The notes beneath the pieces were generated by a model. The model had not been told where the DNA came from. It ran no database searches and worked only from the letters and a program-made list of their open reading frames with translations. Below are positions 10,206 through 23,600 of a stretch of DNA of 64,000 nucleotides, in pieces. Source of the DNA: Trifolium pratense (Eukaryota; Streptophyta; Magnoliopsida; Fabales; Fabaceae); contig NC_060060.1 of NCBI RefSeq assembly GCF_020283565.1, positions 70,479,257 through 70,543,256 of the forward strand, read 5' to 3'. Every line of letters begins with the position of its first letter. The stretch's first letter is position 1. The translations under genes were made by a program, and so were the position numbers.

Positions 10206-13200
10206 GTGCATGATGAATCTGCTAAGAAAGATAATAATGCAGATTCCAATGTTATTGATGTGGAAAATCTCACCCTTACAGAGAGGACTCCTGCTCCTAG
10301 TACTAGGAGGTTAAGGAGCAATGCTGGTAAGAGTATGGCTGTTTATGGTGTTCCTGTCAAGACTACCAAGGAAAAGAAAAACTATGGTCTTAAGATGCAG
10401 TGGAGTAAAGTTACTGGACCTTCTGAGCCAAAGAAGAAAATTTTGAAAAGGAAGGTTGTTTTCTCTAGTGGTTCAAAATTTGAGGAAGACCAACATGCTA
10501 CAGCATCTCCTGAAGCATCCTCAAAGAAGTCCGTGAAGAAAAAGATGATCCCTCAAGATGTATCTCTTGTGCCTATTAAAAACATTTCCTTTCATCGTGT
10601 TGAGAATGCTGACAGATGGAAGTTTGTGGTAAAAAGAAGGTTTGCTGTTAAGAGGAATTTAAGTGAAGAATTGTAACACCCTAACCCATACTACCCTTAA
10701 AAACGTAATTTAAAAAAACTTTTCAACAAGTGTAAAGGCAGAGTGCCACGCGGTAATTAAAACACAAGCATACACATAGAGCGTCATGAAGTTTAACATG
10801 AAAAGCAACAGCGGATTCAATCAAACCAAGCATGCATATATATACATATATATACATAAGCCATATTCATCCCTAAGGATGTCACTTATACAAGAACTAG
10901 CATAACAAAAAGGTAACACCGATATACGATGAAAGCCAAGCGAAATCCCCGACTCGATGTTACATTACCAGAGCATTTACTATTTACAAACTCTAATCAA
11001 AAGCTAGTACTAACAGGAGAAATCTATGCTAAGTCTCCTCACCAAAAGGTACTTCAACACCAAGCTAAAACAGCAGTCTAAACGTCGGCACAGTCCTCAG
11101 CCTGAATATCTGAACCCCCAAAGGTCCAGCAAATAACACAAAGCAGAGAGTTAGAAAACATAATCGCATAACATCCGAGCATAAGAAAGGCCTTACACTT
11201 TCGAACTGTCATACATATTCTAACTCACTCCATACAATTACAGTATTAAATACATAGGAATTTACCTAGTATGCTACTTACAGCAAACACGTCAAAACCA
11301 GTCAAGTAATGTCACATAACGATTACCAAGTAAATGTGCATATACCCTAATGCAATCTAATGCCAATCAATTCACTGTCATGCCATCCCTAGACATGACT
11401 AAATGCATGTGGTACCAAGGTGTCTCACCAACGGTGGACCAAGAACAGTTTTATATCTTGCTGGATATGTCGGAACTTACCGAACCATCTTATCTCCCTT
11501 GGATAAGCCAACACAGTTTTATATCCTGTTGGATAGCAACTCTGGACTCATGGATTCATCTAATCCGATCCTCGGCTTCATTATGGACACATAATCCATT
11601 TTCGTTATTGGAACCCAAGTTTCCAATGTTCACATACAATCATGAATGCATGTATATATGTACATATCAACCATATGATATTCTTTAGCTCGAAGCTACT
11701 TTTTTTTATGAATGCGGGAACACAATCCTAACACATTCACTTAACATTACAAATTAATGCCAAAACATCACATTGCTCACTTTAAGCTACAACTTATTGC
11801 ATACACGTTTATCAATCATATAACGATTAACAATAAGCATTAACAGTATCAACATGTATCAACAATCATGTAAGGATACCCTTAAACCATGTTACAAGTG
11901 CCTAATTACACTTACAAACATCAACAAAAATTGCTGTCACAGAGGCCTTCGCTGAGCGAAGGCTCAGCGAGACATGGCGAACCTCACCAGGAAGTCACCT
12001 GCTCATGGCGAGCATTGGTGAGCTTCAGCGAACTATTCGCTGAGCGAAGGCTTAGCGAGCCTAAGCGAACCTCACCAGGGGATCACCTGCTCATGGCGAG
12101 CATTGGCGAGCTTCAGCGAACTACACCAGAAAGAAAATATCTGTTCTTGAGTTTTCTAAGGCGGTTTAACATTGAATCAGCTCAAAAATTCATTCAAACA
12201 TGTTATAAATTCTTATAAACAGCAATTCCAAGCATATATGATATCAAGGAACATTAATCATCCCTTCCAAACATCCAAATACCTCAAACAATCAAAATCA
12301 TGCCAATTTCTTGGGTTTTAAGCAACTTTCATAAACTTTTCAAACATGATTCAAACACATACATATTTTTCATGAAATCAAGCTAGTGATTAACACATAC
12401 AAAGTGATGATGAAGAACATCACACTCACATACAAAAGCTTAATCAAAAGTCTAAAAGAAATTGAGTGGGAGAGTTCGGGAATGGAGACATAGACAATCT
12501 CCCCTCTCCTTGCCACTCAAGAATCATGAGTTCTAATCTCTTACCTTAGCAAAGATGATGATCCAAGCCTTTCCTCTTCTCTCTTTCTCGTGATTCTCCT
12601 AGCCAAAACCCTAGCTTAGCTTTGCTCTTGCTCTAGCTCACTCAAAGAAATTAAGTTATGATACTATTCATGGGTTTGACTTGCTACTTATACTACTTTC
12701 TATTGTCATGAACCAAGCCCAATTGGCTTAGGCCCAAATGGCCTCTCACGCCCATTAAGCCCAAAACAAAGGTTCTCGCGTCTAATAACTTACGCTTGGC
12801 TAAATAATTATTCGTCGCTCACTAAAATAATAAAAGCCAATTAATAAATAAAATAACATTTAATAAAATATACGAATACGAAAAATGGGTCGTTACAAGA
12901 ATTCTCACAATGCTAAGAGCTTGTTGATTTAATTAATGGAGCCGACTTGATGAGAAATGTGACTAGGCTCGGCAAGTGTTTTGAGATGCTTACCAAAGAA
13001 TTTTTTGGTAAACATAGGAGATGACTGTAATGATCCTAAAGGTCCAGAATTTAGGAAAAATTTTGTTCGTGGTAAGTGTGTTGACTTCTCTCCAAAAGTG
13101 ATAAACCGATAATTGGACAGAAGTACTGATGATGTTCCTGAACTGCAAGTGTCTTTAAAGGAAGTATGCAAGACATTCACTGCAAAGAATGCTCTCTTGA

Positions 13201-13661
13201 ATAAGATTGCAGCAGCCAACTGGGCTCCAACTACACATTCCAATAATGTGGCTACAGGTTTGGCTAGGTTTATATATGTTGTAGGGACCAGATCACCTTT
13301 TGACATTGGTTCTTATATTCTTGATAAAACTGTTCTGCATTATAAGTCATGTGATGTGAAGATGCCTATAGCCTTCGCTACACTGATGTGTGATATTATT
13401 CTAGATCAACATCCTGGCATATGTACTGAGGCTGATAAGAGAGGTTGTGATTTGTCTTTTGATTTTAGACTGTTTGAGGGTATACATGCTGCAGACTGTG
13501 CTGCATCATCTGTCAATCATTCAACTGATGTTTTGCCTAGGAAGCAAATGATTGTTGACCTCAAAGTGTTTTCCAATGTCAATCCTGGTGTTCTCGATGA
13601 TAATGTAGGTGGTGATACTGAGGTAGAGGAGGAGGACTCTGATGCAAGTCCTTCTATGTGA
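10206..13661 (+). pseudogene. Broken envelope-like ORF of Sirevirus copy 2
   Basis: The first part (10206-10671) encodes a Lys-rich region and the start of the conserved domain (KNISFHRVENADRWKF, KRRFAVKRNL). The second part (12903-13661) continues it with FVRGKC, NWAPTTHSNNVATGLARFIYVVGT and MPIAFATLMCDIILDQHPGI, ending in an acidic tail. The two parts are separated by a solo LTR that duplicated AGAAT. The region just after the insertion carries in-frame stops and frame shifts before a clean frame resumes at 13113. Together with the lost 5' end, this makes it a pseudogene. Confidence 0.82.
10672..12897 (-). mobile_element. Solo LTR of the Tekay-like gypsy family, reverse orientation
   Basis: The segment starts TGTAACACCCTAACCC and ends GGGTCGTTACA, which is the reverse complement of the LTR ends at 50043-52282. 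It is 2226 bp long and is flanked by the perfect 5-bp duplication AGAAT (10667-10671 and 12898-12902). No internal gypsy sequence is present, so recombination between two LTRs has removed it. The CGC-rich repeat block typical of this LTR lies at about 11940-12125. Short ORFs inside it are chance frames. Confidence 0.95.
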
Positions 13662-14406
13662 CCTGCTTATGCTTTATTTGCATGCCCTTTTGGATTTTAA
13701 TTTTGTGGGATACGCCCTGATGCTCTCTGGATTGTAACATGCACAATCCATGTCTTTTGGCTCTGATACTCCAGGTTTTCTATGCCCTCATGGTCTGTAA
13801 TATGCACTTTATGATGTCCTATGCTCTGATTCTCTTTGCACTCTATGTTTCTCTATGCTCTGATAACTTTGTAGAAGTATGTATTCTGCTCCTACTATGT
13901 GATACTGAATTTATTTGTCAGAATTTATGGCTAAAAAGGGGGAGTAATATATGTTGTACATGATGTGATGCATAATGCTATAGCATCTAGTATAGCATGT
14001 CTGTTCTATGTGATATGCATGTTTTGAGGGGGAGTGAAGTTTATGCATATATTGAGGGGGAGTAGGTAGAATTTATTTTTCTACTACTTATGATATACAT
14101 TTCTATATAGGAATTTATTTTTCCTATCCTCTATGGCATTGATCAAATATGAAGGAGTTTATTTCTCCTATCTTGAATCCACTATGTGAGAGTTTATTTC
14201 TCTCTATCTATACTATGAGGCTAGATGTGTTATGTTCCGCTGTTTCATGCCTCTGATACTTACGTGCTAGCTATCTTTTCATATGATGAATTTTTTACTC
14301 TCTTTCCTAGTTGTGTGCTTATGTTGACTCGAAGGAAAGTTTAGACTGTATCTCTCTATGCACTGGCCTAAGGTTGTTTTAGCCAAAATTTGCCAAAGGG
14401 GGAGAT
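13662..14406 (+). promoter_or_regulatory. 3' untranslated region of Sirevirus copy 2 with polypurine tracts
   Basis: No real ORF is seen. GGGGGAGT-type tracts occur near 13936, 14029 and 14056. A final AAAGGGGGAGAT directly precedes the LTR at 14407. The pattern is the same as in copies 1 and 3. Confidence 0.75.
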
Positions 14407-15390
14407 TGTTGGGTTTTTGAGATTGGCTAAAATTTTGCAAAAGCCAACCAGCCAGATGCTGGATGGCGATGCTGTAGCATCATCGTACAGCATCCTGATA
14501 CTCTGTTTTGCGCAGAATTTCTTTTTCAAATCAAAGGAAGATTTAAGTCGTTTTTATATCCAAGCACGTGCGACTATTCAAGACGTGGCTTGTTCTACAA
14601 GTTTTCCTGAAGGCGGTTTGAGAATTATTATTGAAAACAAAAATATAACTTGTTATATTTTTTAAAATAATAATTTATATTTTTGTGTGACAAACAAATT
14701 ATATTTCTGAAAATAATATAGGGTTGGCCGCAATTTTTACAACTGTTTTGTCTGAAGACCTAGCTTGCACATCAAGACAATTGAAGACTATAAATATGTG
14801 AAGCCTCAAGCCTTTACAACTCGTGTGTTCTAAACCTTGTATTACAAAAAGTGTGAGTTTTTAGGGTTTAGAGTTTGTGTCTTGTGTCAGCCTTTCTTGT
14901 GTCAATTGGATGCAAGTTTAGGACTGTGTTTTGGTTGTTTATTGTAAGCTACTCCTAAGCTTTGAAGCACGGAGTTAGTGTGTGTGATTCACTCATAAGC
15001 TTTTAAGCAAGAGTGTGGTCTAGTTTCTAGGAGAGTGTCTCCATCTTGATTATTATTATTGACAGCAACATGGTACGTGTTGTTAGAGGGAATTTGGGAC
15101 GGGGTCTCATTATCTAAGAGGTTCTTAGATAGGATTGCACGGGTAGTGTCTAGGCGATAAGTCAAGTACCGGGTGTTGGTCGAGGGCTTTGAACTAGAGC
15201 TATTATAGTGGATTCATTCCTGGATTGGTATCCCCCAGAGTAGGTGACGTTGCACTGAACTGGGTTAACAAACGATCTGTGTTATTTATTATTCTGTCGT
15301 TTATTGCTTTATTTTATTTAGCGCCTGTCTTGCTGCAGCACATGCTATAGCATCTTGTGCAGCATTGTGTTCACTGCGTGCCAGATTTCA
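14407..15390 (+). repeat. 3' LTR of Sirevirus copy 2
   Basis: The LTR starts TGTTGGG after a polypurine tract and ends CCAGATTTCA. It is 984 bp long. It shares scattered blocks with the other two Sirevirus LTRs, such as ctcctaagctttgaag and ggattggtatcccccagag, but is otherwise diverged. Its 5' partner is missing. Confidence 0.88.
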
Positions 15391-16720
15391 GATCTTTTAT
15401 GGTATTGATCATCCAATAAAAATATCTGATCATATATCATAGGCCAATCAGATTTCAACAACACATTGTGAACTATGAGTTGTGATGTACTTGCAAAAGA
15501 ACTATGTTGGAACATTTTTCAATGGTGTTGTCATACAAGTACATTTTTGTCTCACATGCCTTTGTACTAATCCAGTTGGTTCATTCCCTAGCTAATACTA
15601 TTTCTGAGTTGTCTTTGAGCCTACTGAACAGCTGCACATCACAAAGGAAATAGAGATGAAGCTTCATCACACTTGCTGATACAGTCAACACTGGTTCAAG
15701 AACGTTCCTGCACACAGTTTTGCAAAACCACCTCCAACCGTCAAGATTCTTTTTACTGAGGTTCCAAACGGCTATATCAGACTTCTGACATTGGAAGGAA
15801 GCAGGAAACAACTCATTTGTACTTGCCAACAGCTCACACATATTTGGCTCTTGTGGATCAAAGCAAAAATTAGTTCAAGATTGTTTCAAGATTGAACAGA
15901 GAATCTATCAAATATGCAGAAGTTGTCTGCTGCTTGTTGAGCACTGAGTAACAGCTCTTTTTTGCCCTCTAACTGATATACTTGAAGGCCAAGCTTCAAC
16001 CTCAAGCAAGCATCTATAAAAGGCAATCAGATTCAAGAGAAAGAGCAAGAGTTTCCAAGCAATCTAAGTCATACAATCACATTTAATCTCTCAAGCTCAA
16101 AGCTCTTTTTAAGTCACTCTATTTGTTTCATATTATGAGTATCAATCTCTTTTAGAGTGCTCTCATCTAAGATTCTCATTTTGTATTGAGCCTGAAAATA
16201 GCTTAGAACCAAATCAATCACATTGTAATTGCTCAAGTCAATACGTGACTATTGATTGAGTGTTTTTGGTCAAGGTGACTAGGAAAGTATAAAGCTCTAG
16301 GAGCTTTGGTAGTTGTTGATCTTAGGTCAAGATCAAAGAAGAATTGTAGATCGTGGATCTGTAACCTTTAAGTGATTCTAGTGTATAAACTCACAGGTGG
16401 TAGGGACTAGACGTAACCCAAAGATTATGGGTGAACCAGGATAACTCTTTGTGTTTATCTTCTTTCCCTTAACTTTTATTTTCTGCTACTGACTTACACT
16501 ACACAGATCATTCTTAGAACGATTTCATTGTGCACAAATTTATTTTAATTACTAACATTTTATATTTTGACTTAAGGTTAAATTTTAAAAGGGTCGCAAT
16601 TCAAACCCCCCCCCCCCCCCCCTTTCTTGTGAAAAACTTTACTACTTCAGTTTTTCCACTTCTATACACATGTCACATGAAGCAAGTAATAGAAGAAAAG
16701 ATTGCATGTGATAGTTGACT
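15391..16720 (+). repeat. LTR-like relic, boundaries unresolved
   Basis: No credible ORF is present. The second half resembles the end of a copia LTR: it has a ggatctgtaacc region, a gattatgggtgaaccagg block, and a C-rich run in an attcaaacccc context. A possible LTR start (TGTTGGAACATTTTTC) lies near 15504. I could not find a matching terminal repeat or target duplication, so this is a tentative call. Confidence 0.35.
16606..16622 (+). repeat. Homopolymer of 17 C
   Basis: This is an uninterrupted run of 17 cytosines inside the LTR-like relic. Its exact length is unreliable in most assemblies. Confidence 0.9.
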
Positions 16721-17249
16721 TTGTGAAGCAAGTATCAGACTCTCCTCTTGTGCTTTTTTTATTTATTTTTGGATACACTTCTTGTTTTCAATCTTCGAAG
16801 CCTTGTGTGTTATATAAGAAATACGAAAAATTGTAATATCATATTTCAATTGGAATGGATTAGGTTAGAGCTTCTCTCTGCTTCATCATATTTTGATATT
16901 GTATTTGAGTCTTTTTCGTTGGTTTAGTTTTAGTTAATTGGAGTTATTGCCTATAGTTTAATGTTTTAATTTAAGGGTAAAATTGAAATAAAAGTGTTAT
17001 AATTTATTCCATTTCGTTCACTTTCCAAACAATGGAGTGGTAATTTTTTTTCATTCCAGTATTGAATATCCAAACAATGGAACCGAATTTGTGTTCCATT
17101 CCATCTTCCTCCACTTCATTCCATTATGTTTCATTCCGCTCCATTCCGTTAGGTAAAATATGATATGATATGATAAAATTATAAATAAAATAGTTAATTA
17201 AATGTTAAAATTTGAAGGGAAAAAAAGTGTTATAACAAAAACATTTCTA
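16721..17249. other. AT-rich spacer with degenerate ATTCC repeats
   Basis: No gene is seen. A run of imperfect ATTCC/CATTC words occupies about 17010-17150. It may be the arm of a worn MITE, since an aattggaatggatta word sits at about 16850, but I could not define ends. Confidence 0.3.
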
Positions 17250-17352
17250 CCAGAGGGGACTGGAACCACTTGATGTCAGAACTCGCCCCAAACTCTGGAC
17301 TACTAGGGCCCCCTTCCCCTAGGAACCAGAGGGTGAAAACCCAAAAAAAAAT
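17250..17352 (+). repeat. 5'-truncated SINE fragment
   Basis: The stretch contains ggaaccacttgatgtcagaactcgcccc and ends in gggtgaaaaccc plus an A-rich tail (quoted in parts). It resembles the 3' portion of the SINE at 17961-18118, which has gctgaaaccacg, agaactgatccccgaacc and ggtgaaaac. The tRNA-like head is absent. Confidence 0.45.
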
Positions 17353-17364
17353 AAAAAATTCTAC

Positions 17365-17545
17365 CAACATGACACAAGTGGTAGATACTTGGGTCCCTTA
17401 ACCATTTGGTCCTGGGTTCGATCCCTTACCAGTGCATATGGAGAAGCATTTGTTGGGAGAGGTCTACCCCTTAAACGGATCTCAGTTACCTCGAGGGGAT
17501 TAGTCTCCGCAATTGCGCATGGAGGATACCTTTGGTTTTTTTTTA
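17365..17545 (+). repeat. tRNA-derived SINE
   Basis: A box A-like stretch (acacaagtggtagatac) is followed by a good box B, GGTTCGATCCC (17415-17425). A family-like 3' body ending in tttggttttttttt comes next. The internal promoter spacing and T-rich 3' end fit a plant tRNA-derived SINE, not a functional tRNA gene, because no cloverleaf closes. Confidence 0.6.
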
Positions 17546-17706
17546 AAAAAAAAAAAATCTATGTATAGAAAATTCAATTATTTTATTTGGATATAGAGAA
17601 AAAAATCTTATAAATAAAATTGTTTAAATAAAGAGTTAATTAAAATTGTCACAAAAAAAAGGGTCAATTAAATTGAAAGTGAAAACTCTATAGAATTTAA
17701 TTTATA

Positions 17707-17864
17707 TGCACCGTCGGTGTAAAGTTATTTTGCACATGCGTCCAATAATATACCGACACATCATGTATGGTAATTAAAAACACATGATGTGTCACATTCA
17801 TTAAATGATGTGGCAACGCATCATTGGATATATGTGTAAAAAAAAAAAATACAACGACGGTGCA
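17707..17864. mobile_element. Short MITE with TGCACCGTCG terminal inverted repeats
   Basis: TGCACCGTCG at the left is matched by CGACGGTGCA at the right. The pairing extends inward imperfectly (gtgtaaa against tttacac). Internally, the words acatcatgt and acatgatgt give further dyad symmetry. The target duplication is not clear. Confidence 0.65.
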
Positions 17865-17960
17865 CAACAATTAAACTCAACTCTATATTGGACTAGATGT
17901 ACCGAAAATTCAATTATTTAATTAAATAAAGAAAATTGTGATTATAAAAAAAAATCAATC

Positions 17961-18118
17961 GTTAGTTGGTTCAGTGGTAATTGACACTGAACTTGACAGG
18001 AATGAGTACGATTAGATCCACCGCAATTGCGGTTGAGAGTGCTGAAACCACGTAAAGCAAGAACTGATCCCCGAACCGGATTATGTGTCTGAATATTAGT
18101 GGTGAAAACAAAAAATAA
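17961..18118 (+). repeat. tRNA-derived SINE, worn
   Basis: A box A-like TTGGTTCAGTGGTAATTG is followed by a degraded box B (acgattagatcc), the body gctgaaaccacg and cccgaaccgg, and the end ggtgaaaac with an A-rich tail. It is related to the fragment at 17250. Confidence 0.55.
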
Positions 18119-19571
18119 AGAAAATTTTGGTCGAGCTTACATTTTATATGCAGGAGTCAAGTTCAAAAATCGGACACTCAACTTATTCACATTAAATAGT
18201 AGAATTGTAGCTGCTTGACTATCAGACAATTTTTTTTGTAAGTACAATAGGATAAATAAAGGATATGTTGGAGTAAGCCCTAAAAGCCAATCTATTTTGA
18301 TAGAATCGTCTTTTGTATGATGACTTTGATTTATATATTTAATATATATAATAAGGCATTTCTTTATTATGTTTGTTTCAAACTAATAAAGTCCCTAGAA
18401 TAGCTAGTCTAATTAATGGAACATTATGTAACGACCCAAATTTATTATTCACTATTTAAGTGTTTAATTATTTGGTGACGTGGCTTTTAAGTAAGATAGT
18501 AACTTTAAGTTATTTATCGAGAGTTTTAGTTATTAAGCGAGTAGTGAGAGTTAATGTGTTATTGGGCCAAGCCAATTGGGCTTGAGGCCCAATGGGCCTT
18601 GAGTGTGTGTGAGGGGGGCGCCCATTAAGGGCAAGGAAGAGAGATAGAGAGAAATTCATTTCTCATGTTTTTTTGTTGTTCTTGGAGAAGTAGAGAGAAG
18701 GGAGAGCAAGAGGAGAGCTTGAGCAAGAGAGATCAAGAGCAATCGTCGAGCTTTCGTCGGATCTAAGGTAAGAGAGTAGATTTCATATTCGTGGGTGACT
18801 CGAGGAAGGGGAGAATGTCGATTTCTCCTCACCCGAACTTCCTCCACCCCATTTTCGTTTTAGCTTAGAACGGATTTTCTTGATGGAAATCGTTCCTAAG
18901 GTTCTTAATATGTTTAACATGCTTTTAACATAATTAATGAACGGATTTAATGGGTAAAAAACGAGTTTATGAAATATTAAACTCAAGAACTTTGTGTTCT
19001 TGAGAGTTTTGATGAAAAAGTGTTCAATCTTTACTTTTTCGATGTTTATGATGTAGATCTGAGAAATGAACTGTCCTTTTGTGTTTATCCATGTTTGTTA
19101 TGCTTGAATACAAACTCTTTTGGGATTTATAACATGAAAAATGGGATTTTTGGGCGATTTGGTGTAGAAAACGCAAGTATTTCGCCCCAGGCGCCAGAAT
19201 TTCGCCTGAAACGGCAGAACAGAGAGCAAACCAGTTACTTCAGGAATTTTTCCGCCCCAGGCAAAAATGTTTCGCGTCAGGCGAAAATATTTCGCCCAGG
19301 CGAAAATACTGCAGATTTCACAAATTTTCATCTGCTATCTTCCTTAGCATGTAGTTTCAAATCAGTGTCTTCTTCTTCATGATAATGATATTCTTACATG
19401 ATTGATTGCTTGTTGATGAAGAATGATGTGTTGATGAATTGTTGATTATATTTGTGAATTATAATTGTTGTCGATTGTTGATGATGTTTGTTTAAATATC
19501 AAGGAAGTATATTAAGGTGTTAATCAACTTAATAAAGAAGGATATTAGAATTATGTTATTCTAATAAAGAC

Positions 19572-20609
19572 TGTTGGGTTTTTGTATGTTGGCTACATTT
19601 TGCAAAAACATATTTTAGCCAAGTGTTGAGACATATGTGCTGACCCTAAGTGTTGTGACAAATGTTGGTAAACTTTGGAACAACACCTGTCTCTGTATCT
19701 GTGCGCGCCAGCTAGCTGTTATTATTTTCTACTCAATCTTTTGAAGATCTGTTTGAAGAATTGTTTCAAGGTTTCTTACAGAGGAAGGCGCACGTGTCTA
19801 ATGTGTTTCAGGAGGCAGCTAAACCCTAGTTATATTTTGCAAAGGAATTATATTTTTGGAAAATATATTTTTGCGGTTCAAAAATATAACTATTATTTTC
19901 AAAAATATATCACTGCTGCCGCAATTCTAGAAGCCCTAATTTTTTCTTGAAGCCCAAGTCGTTCTACTACTATAAATACGAAGGCAAGCATATGATTTCA
20001 AGTATCTAAAATCGTGTCTTACAAAGCGTGTGTTTTTAGGGATTTTAGAGTGTTAATTGTGAGCCTTTCTTGTGTCTCATTGATGCAAGCTTAGGACCTG
20101 AGTTTATTGAGTTGTAAGTGTGAACTTCTCCTAAGCTTTGAAGTACGGAGATTGTTCTATTGTGTTGTGTGGTTTGCTCGCAAGCTTTTAAGCAAGCGTG
20201 AATCCTAGTTTCTTAGGAGTGTGTCTCCGCCGTTTGTAATCGTTGAAGTTTATAACAACGCTGTCTGTGTTGTTAAGGTGGGAATTGGGACGGGGTCTCA
20301 TATCTAGGAGTTCCTAGGTAGAAGTGTCATTGGGTAGTGATTAAGTGAGAAGTTGTAAACGGGTGAGTTTAGCTTCGGAGTAATACTGCTGATAGTGGAC
20401 TTCATTCCTGGATTGGTATCCCCCAGAGTAGGCTTTAGGCTGAACTGGGTTAACAACTCGTGTGTTATTTACTTTATTGTTTTTAGTGTTTTATGTTAAG
20501 TACTCTGTTTATAGACAAGTGTTGGCGTACCGGTAACAACATCTGTCTACAACAGACAAGTGTTGATACACCTTGATCAACACCTGTCCACTGTGTGCCA
20601 GGAATTTCA
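19572..20609 (+). repeat. 5' LTR of Sirevirus copy 3
   Basis: The LTR runs from TGTTGGG to AATTTCA and is followed by the primer site TTGGCATCAGAGCAGG at 20611-20626. A TATA-like ctataaatacg lies near 19970. Confidence 0.94.
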
Positions 20610-20682
20610 ATTGGCATCAGAGCAGGCACCCTATTCTGAATCTTAGGGTGAGCTCCAGGGAAACTTTTTTTTTCTGGCAAGG

Positions 20683-23600
20683 ATGGACAAAGAAGGAGGG
20701 TTCGTTACCAGACCACCTCTTCTGGTTGGTGCTTCAAACTATGACTATTGGAAGTCTCGCATGATGGCCTTCCTAAAACTAATTGATAGCAAAACTTGGA
20801 AGGCAGTTCTGAGAGGGTGGACTCCACCTGTGAAGATGGACAAAGATGGCAAACCAACTCTTGAGTTGAAATCTGCTGAAGAATGGTCCAAAGAAGAGGA
20901 TGAGCTTGCTCTTGCAAACTCGAAAGCATTATATGCACTATATAATGGTGTTGACAAGCACATATTCAGACTCATCAAAAAGTGTGTCTCTGCTAAGGAA
21001 GCTTGGACAATTCTTGGGACTGTTCATGAAGGTACCTCTAAAGTGAAGCTGTCAAAGCTACAACTCCTAACCACTAAGTTTGAGAATCTAAGAATGAATG
21101 ATGATGAAACTATTCAGGATTTTCACATGACCATACTTGATTATGATAATCAATTTGATGCCTTGGGTGAAAAGATACCTGAAGAAAAGCTGGTAAGGAA
21201 AATGCTTAGGTCTTTACCTAAGAAGTTTGACATGAAAGTCACAGCTATAGAAGAAGCAAAGGATATCACAGATATGAAGCTGGATGAACTGGTTGGTTCA
21301 TTACAAACCTATGAGGTAGCTACAAATGAAAAGATGGATAAGAAGAACAAAAGCATTGCTTTTGTCTCAAATGCTGAGGAAGAAGATCAACAGAGTGACA
21401 CAGAGTCTGAAAACAGCATCTCTGATGCAATGGTTCTTTTGGGAAAACAATTTAATAAGGTGCTAAAGAGAATGGACAAACGCTCTAAGACAGGTGCAGC
21501 TGACACTGGTTGCAACACTTACAGGAATTTCAGAAAACCTGCAACAGATGAGAAATCAGCTCCAAATAAAGGTGTTCAATGCCATGAATGTGAAGGGTAT
21601 GGTCACATTATAAGTGAATGTGGAACCTTCCTGAAGAAACAGAAGAAGGGGTTAACTGTAACTTGGTCAGATGAAGATTCTGAAGGAGAAGCTGATGCTG
21701 CAAAGGCTATACATGTATTGACAAGTATATGTACATCTGACACTGAATCATGTGAGGAAGAACTGACCTTTGATGAACTTGCTGAATCATATAAAAAACT
21801 GTGTCTGAAGAGTGAAGAAGTCTGCAGAGTCTCTGAAAAACAAAAAGAAACTATTACTAAGTTGCAAACTGAGAGAACTGCCAATCTGTCAAGAATCTCT
21901 GAATTTAGTACTAAATGGGAAGAAAGTTTAAAGATCATCGAGGAACAGAAGGTTACTATCATCAACTTAGAAGCAGACAAGATCAAACAACTGACTGAGA
22001 TAGCCCATCTGAATGAAGAGGTAACTGAATTAAACTCTCATCTTGAGAATTTAAAGAAGCATGTTCTTAGGCTATTCAAAGGAAGTGATCTAGATGAAAT
22101 CCTAGAAACATTGCCTACTCCTAGTAGATCCAAAACAGGCATTGGGTATGAATACAAAAATGTTAATAGGATTATGGATTACAACAAAGAAGGGAAATAT
22201 ATGCCTGAGATAAGTAAACAACCTTCTCCAAAAGTGCATGACAGGATGTCGCCACACCTGGCTCCTAGACAGCAGAGACAAGTGTTACCACATGTGGCAC
22301 CACATCAGCAAAGATGGCAGAGACCTAGATTTATACCTAGACCCAGAAGCAGGTACCACTCATGGAGATGTCATCACTGTGGAAGAAAGGGGCACATAAG
22401 GCCCTACTGCTACAAATTGTATGGGTATCCAAGTGAAATTCATCAAGAGTCTGATCCATCCACTACTAAAACAAGGATGGAATGGAAGCAAAAGGATGAT
22501 ACAACCAATATCAAGGAGTATACAGCTGAAAGCAGTGGGAAAAATTTGATTGCCCATACGTCTCTCAGAGCCTCATCAAAAGAAGATTGGTACTTTGATA
22601 GTGGTTGTTCCAGACACATGACTGGTGTTGAAAAGTATTTGAAGGAAGTAAAATCCTATGCCACAAGTTTTGTGACATTTGGAGATGGAGCAAAGGGGGA
22701 AATTAAAGGTATTGGAAGACTGATTGACCATGGTCTACCAAAACTCGAAAATGTTCTCCTTGTAAAAGGGCTAACTGCCAATCTAATCAGTATAAGCCAA
22801 CTATGTGATCAAGGCATGAAAGTCAACTTTACAAAAAATGAATGTCTGGTCAGCAATAATGAAGGAGACATCCTTATGAGGGGTGTTAGATCAAAGGACC
22901 ATTGCTACTTGTGGATCCCTCTTGAAGAAGCTAATGCATCTACATGTCTCTTAACTAAGAATGAAGAAGTGAAGCTGTGGCATCAAAAATTAGGTCACCT
23001 TAACCTGAAGAGCATGAAGAGGGTCATATCTGAAGAAGCCATCAGAGGACTACCAAGTTTACAGATACAGGAAGGCAATATCTGTGGTGAATGTCAGATT
23101 GGGAAGCAAACCAAAGTGTCGCACCAACAGTTGCAACACTTGTCCACCTCTAGAGTTCTTGAGTTACTACATATGGATCTGATGGGGCCCATACAAGTTG
23201 AGAGTCTTGGAGGTAAGAAATATGTTCTTGTTGTTGTTGATGACTTCTCTAGATATACTTGGGTCAATTTCATTAGGGAAAAATCTTAGACTTTTGAAGA
23301 ATTCAAAAATCTTTGCCTACAACTTCAAAAGGAGAAAGATTGTGGTATTGTAAGAATCAGAAGTGACCATGGTAAGGAGTTTGAAAACTCTAAATTTGCT
23401 GATTTTTGTGCTGCTGAAGGGATAACTCATGAATTCTCTTCACCAATTACACCTCAACAAAATGGTGTGGTTGAAAGAAAGAACAGAACCTTACAAGAAT
23501 CTGCTAGAGTGATGTTGCATGCCAAAAATGTTCCTTACAAGTTCTGGGCTGAAGCCATGTTACATTCACAATAGAGTAACATTAAGAAAAGGTACTACTA

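Larger units (their letters stand above)
10204..15390 (+). mobile_element. Truncated Sirevirus copy 2 (3' half only)
   Basis: What remains is most of an envelope-like ORF, the untranslated region with polypurine tracts, and one LTR. The gag-pol part and the 5' LTR are absent, and the fragment starts abruptly at the end of copy 1. A solo gypsy LTR (10672-12897) lies within it. The 3' LTR begins TGTTGGGTTTTTGAGATTGG and is clearly a different subfamily from copy 1. Confidence 0.88.

Noticed and set aside
17415..17425. Box B motifs that could mark tRNA genes (also 46753)
   Set aside because: No cloverleaf, anticodon arm or terminator pattern closes; SINE bodies and A/T-rich tails follow.
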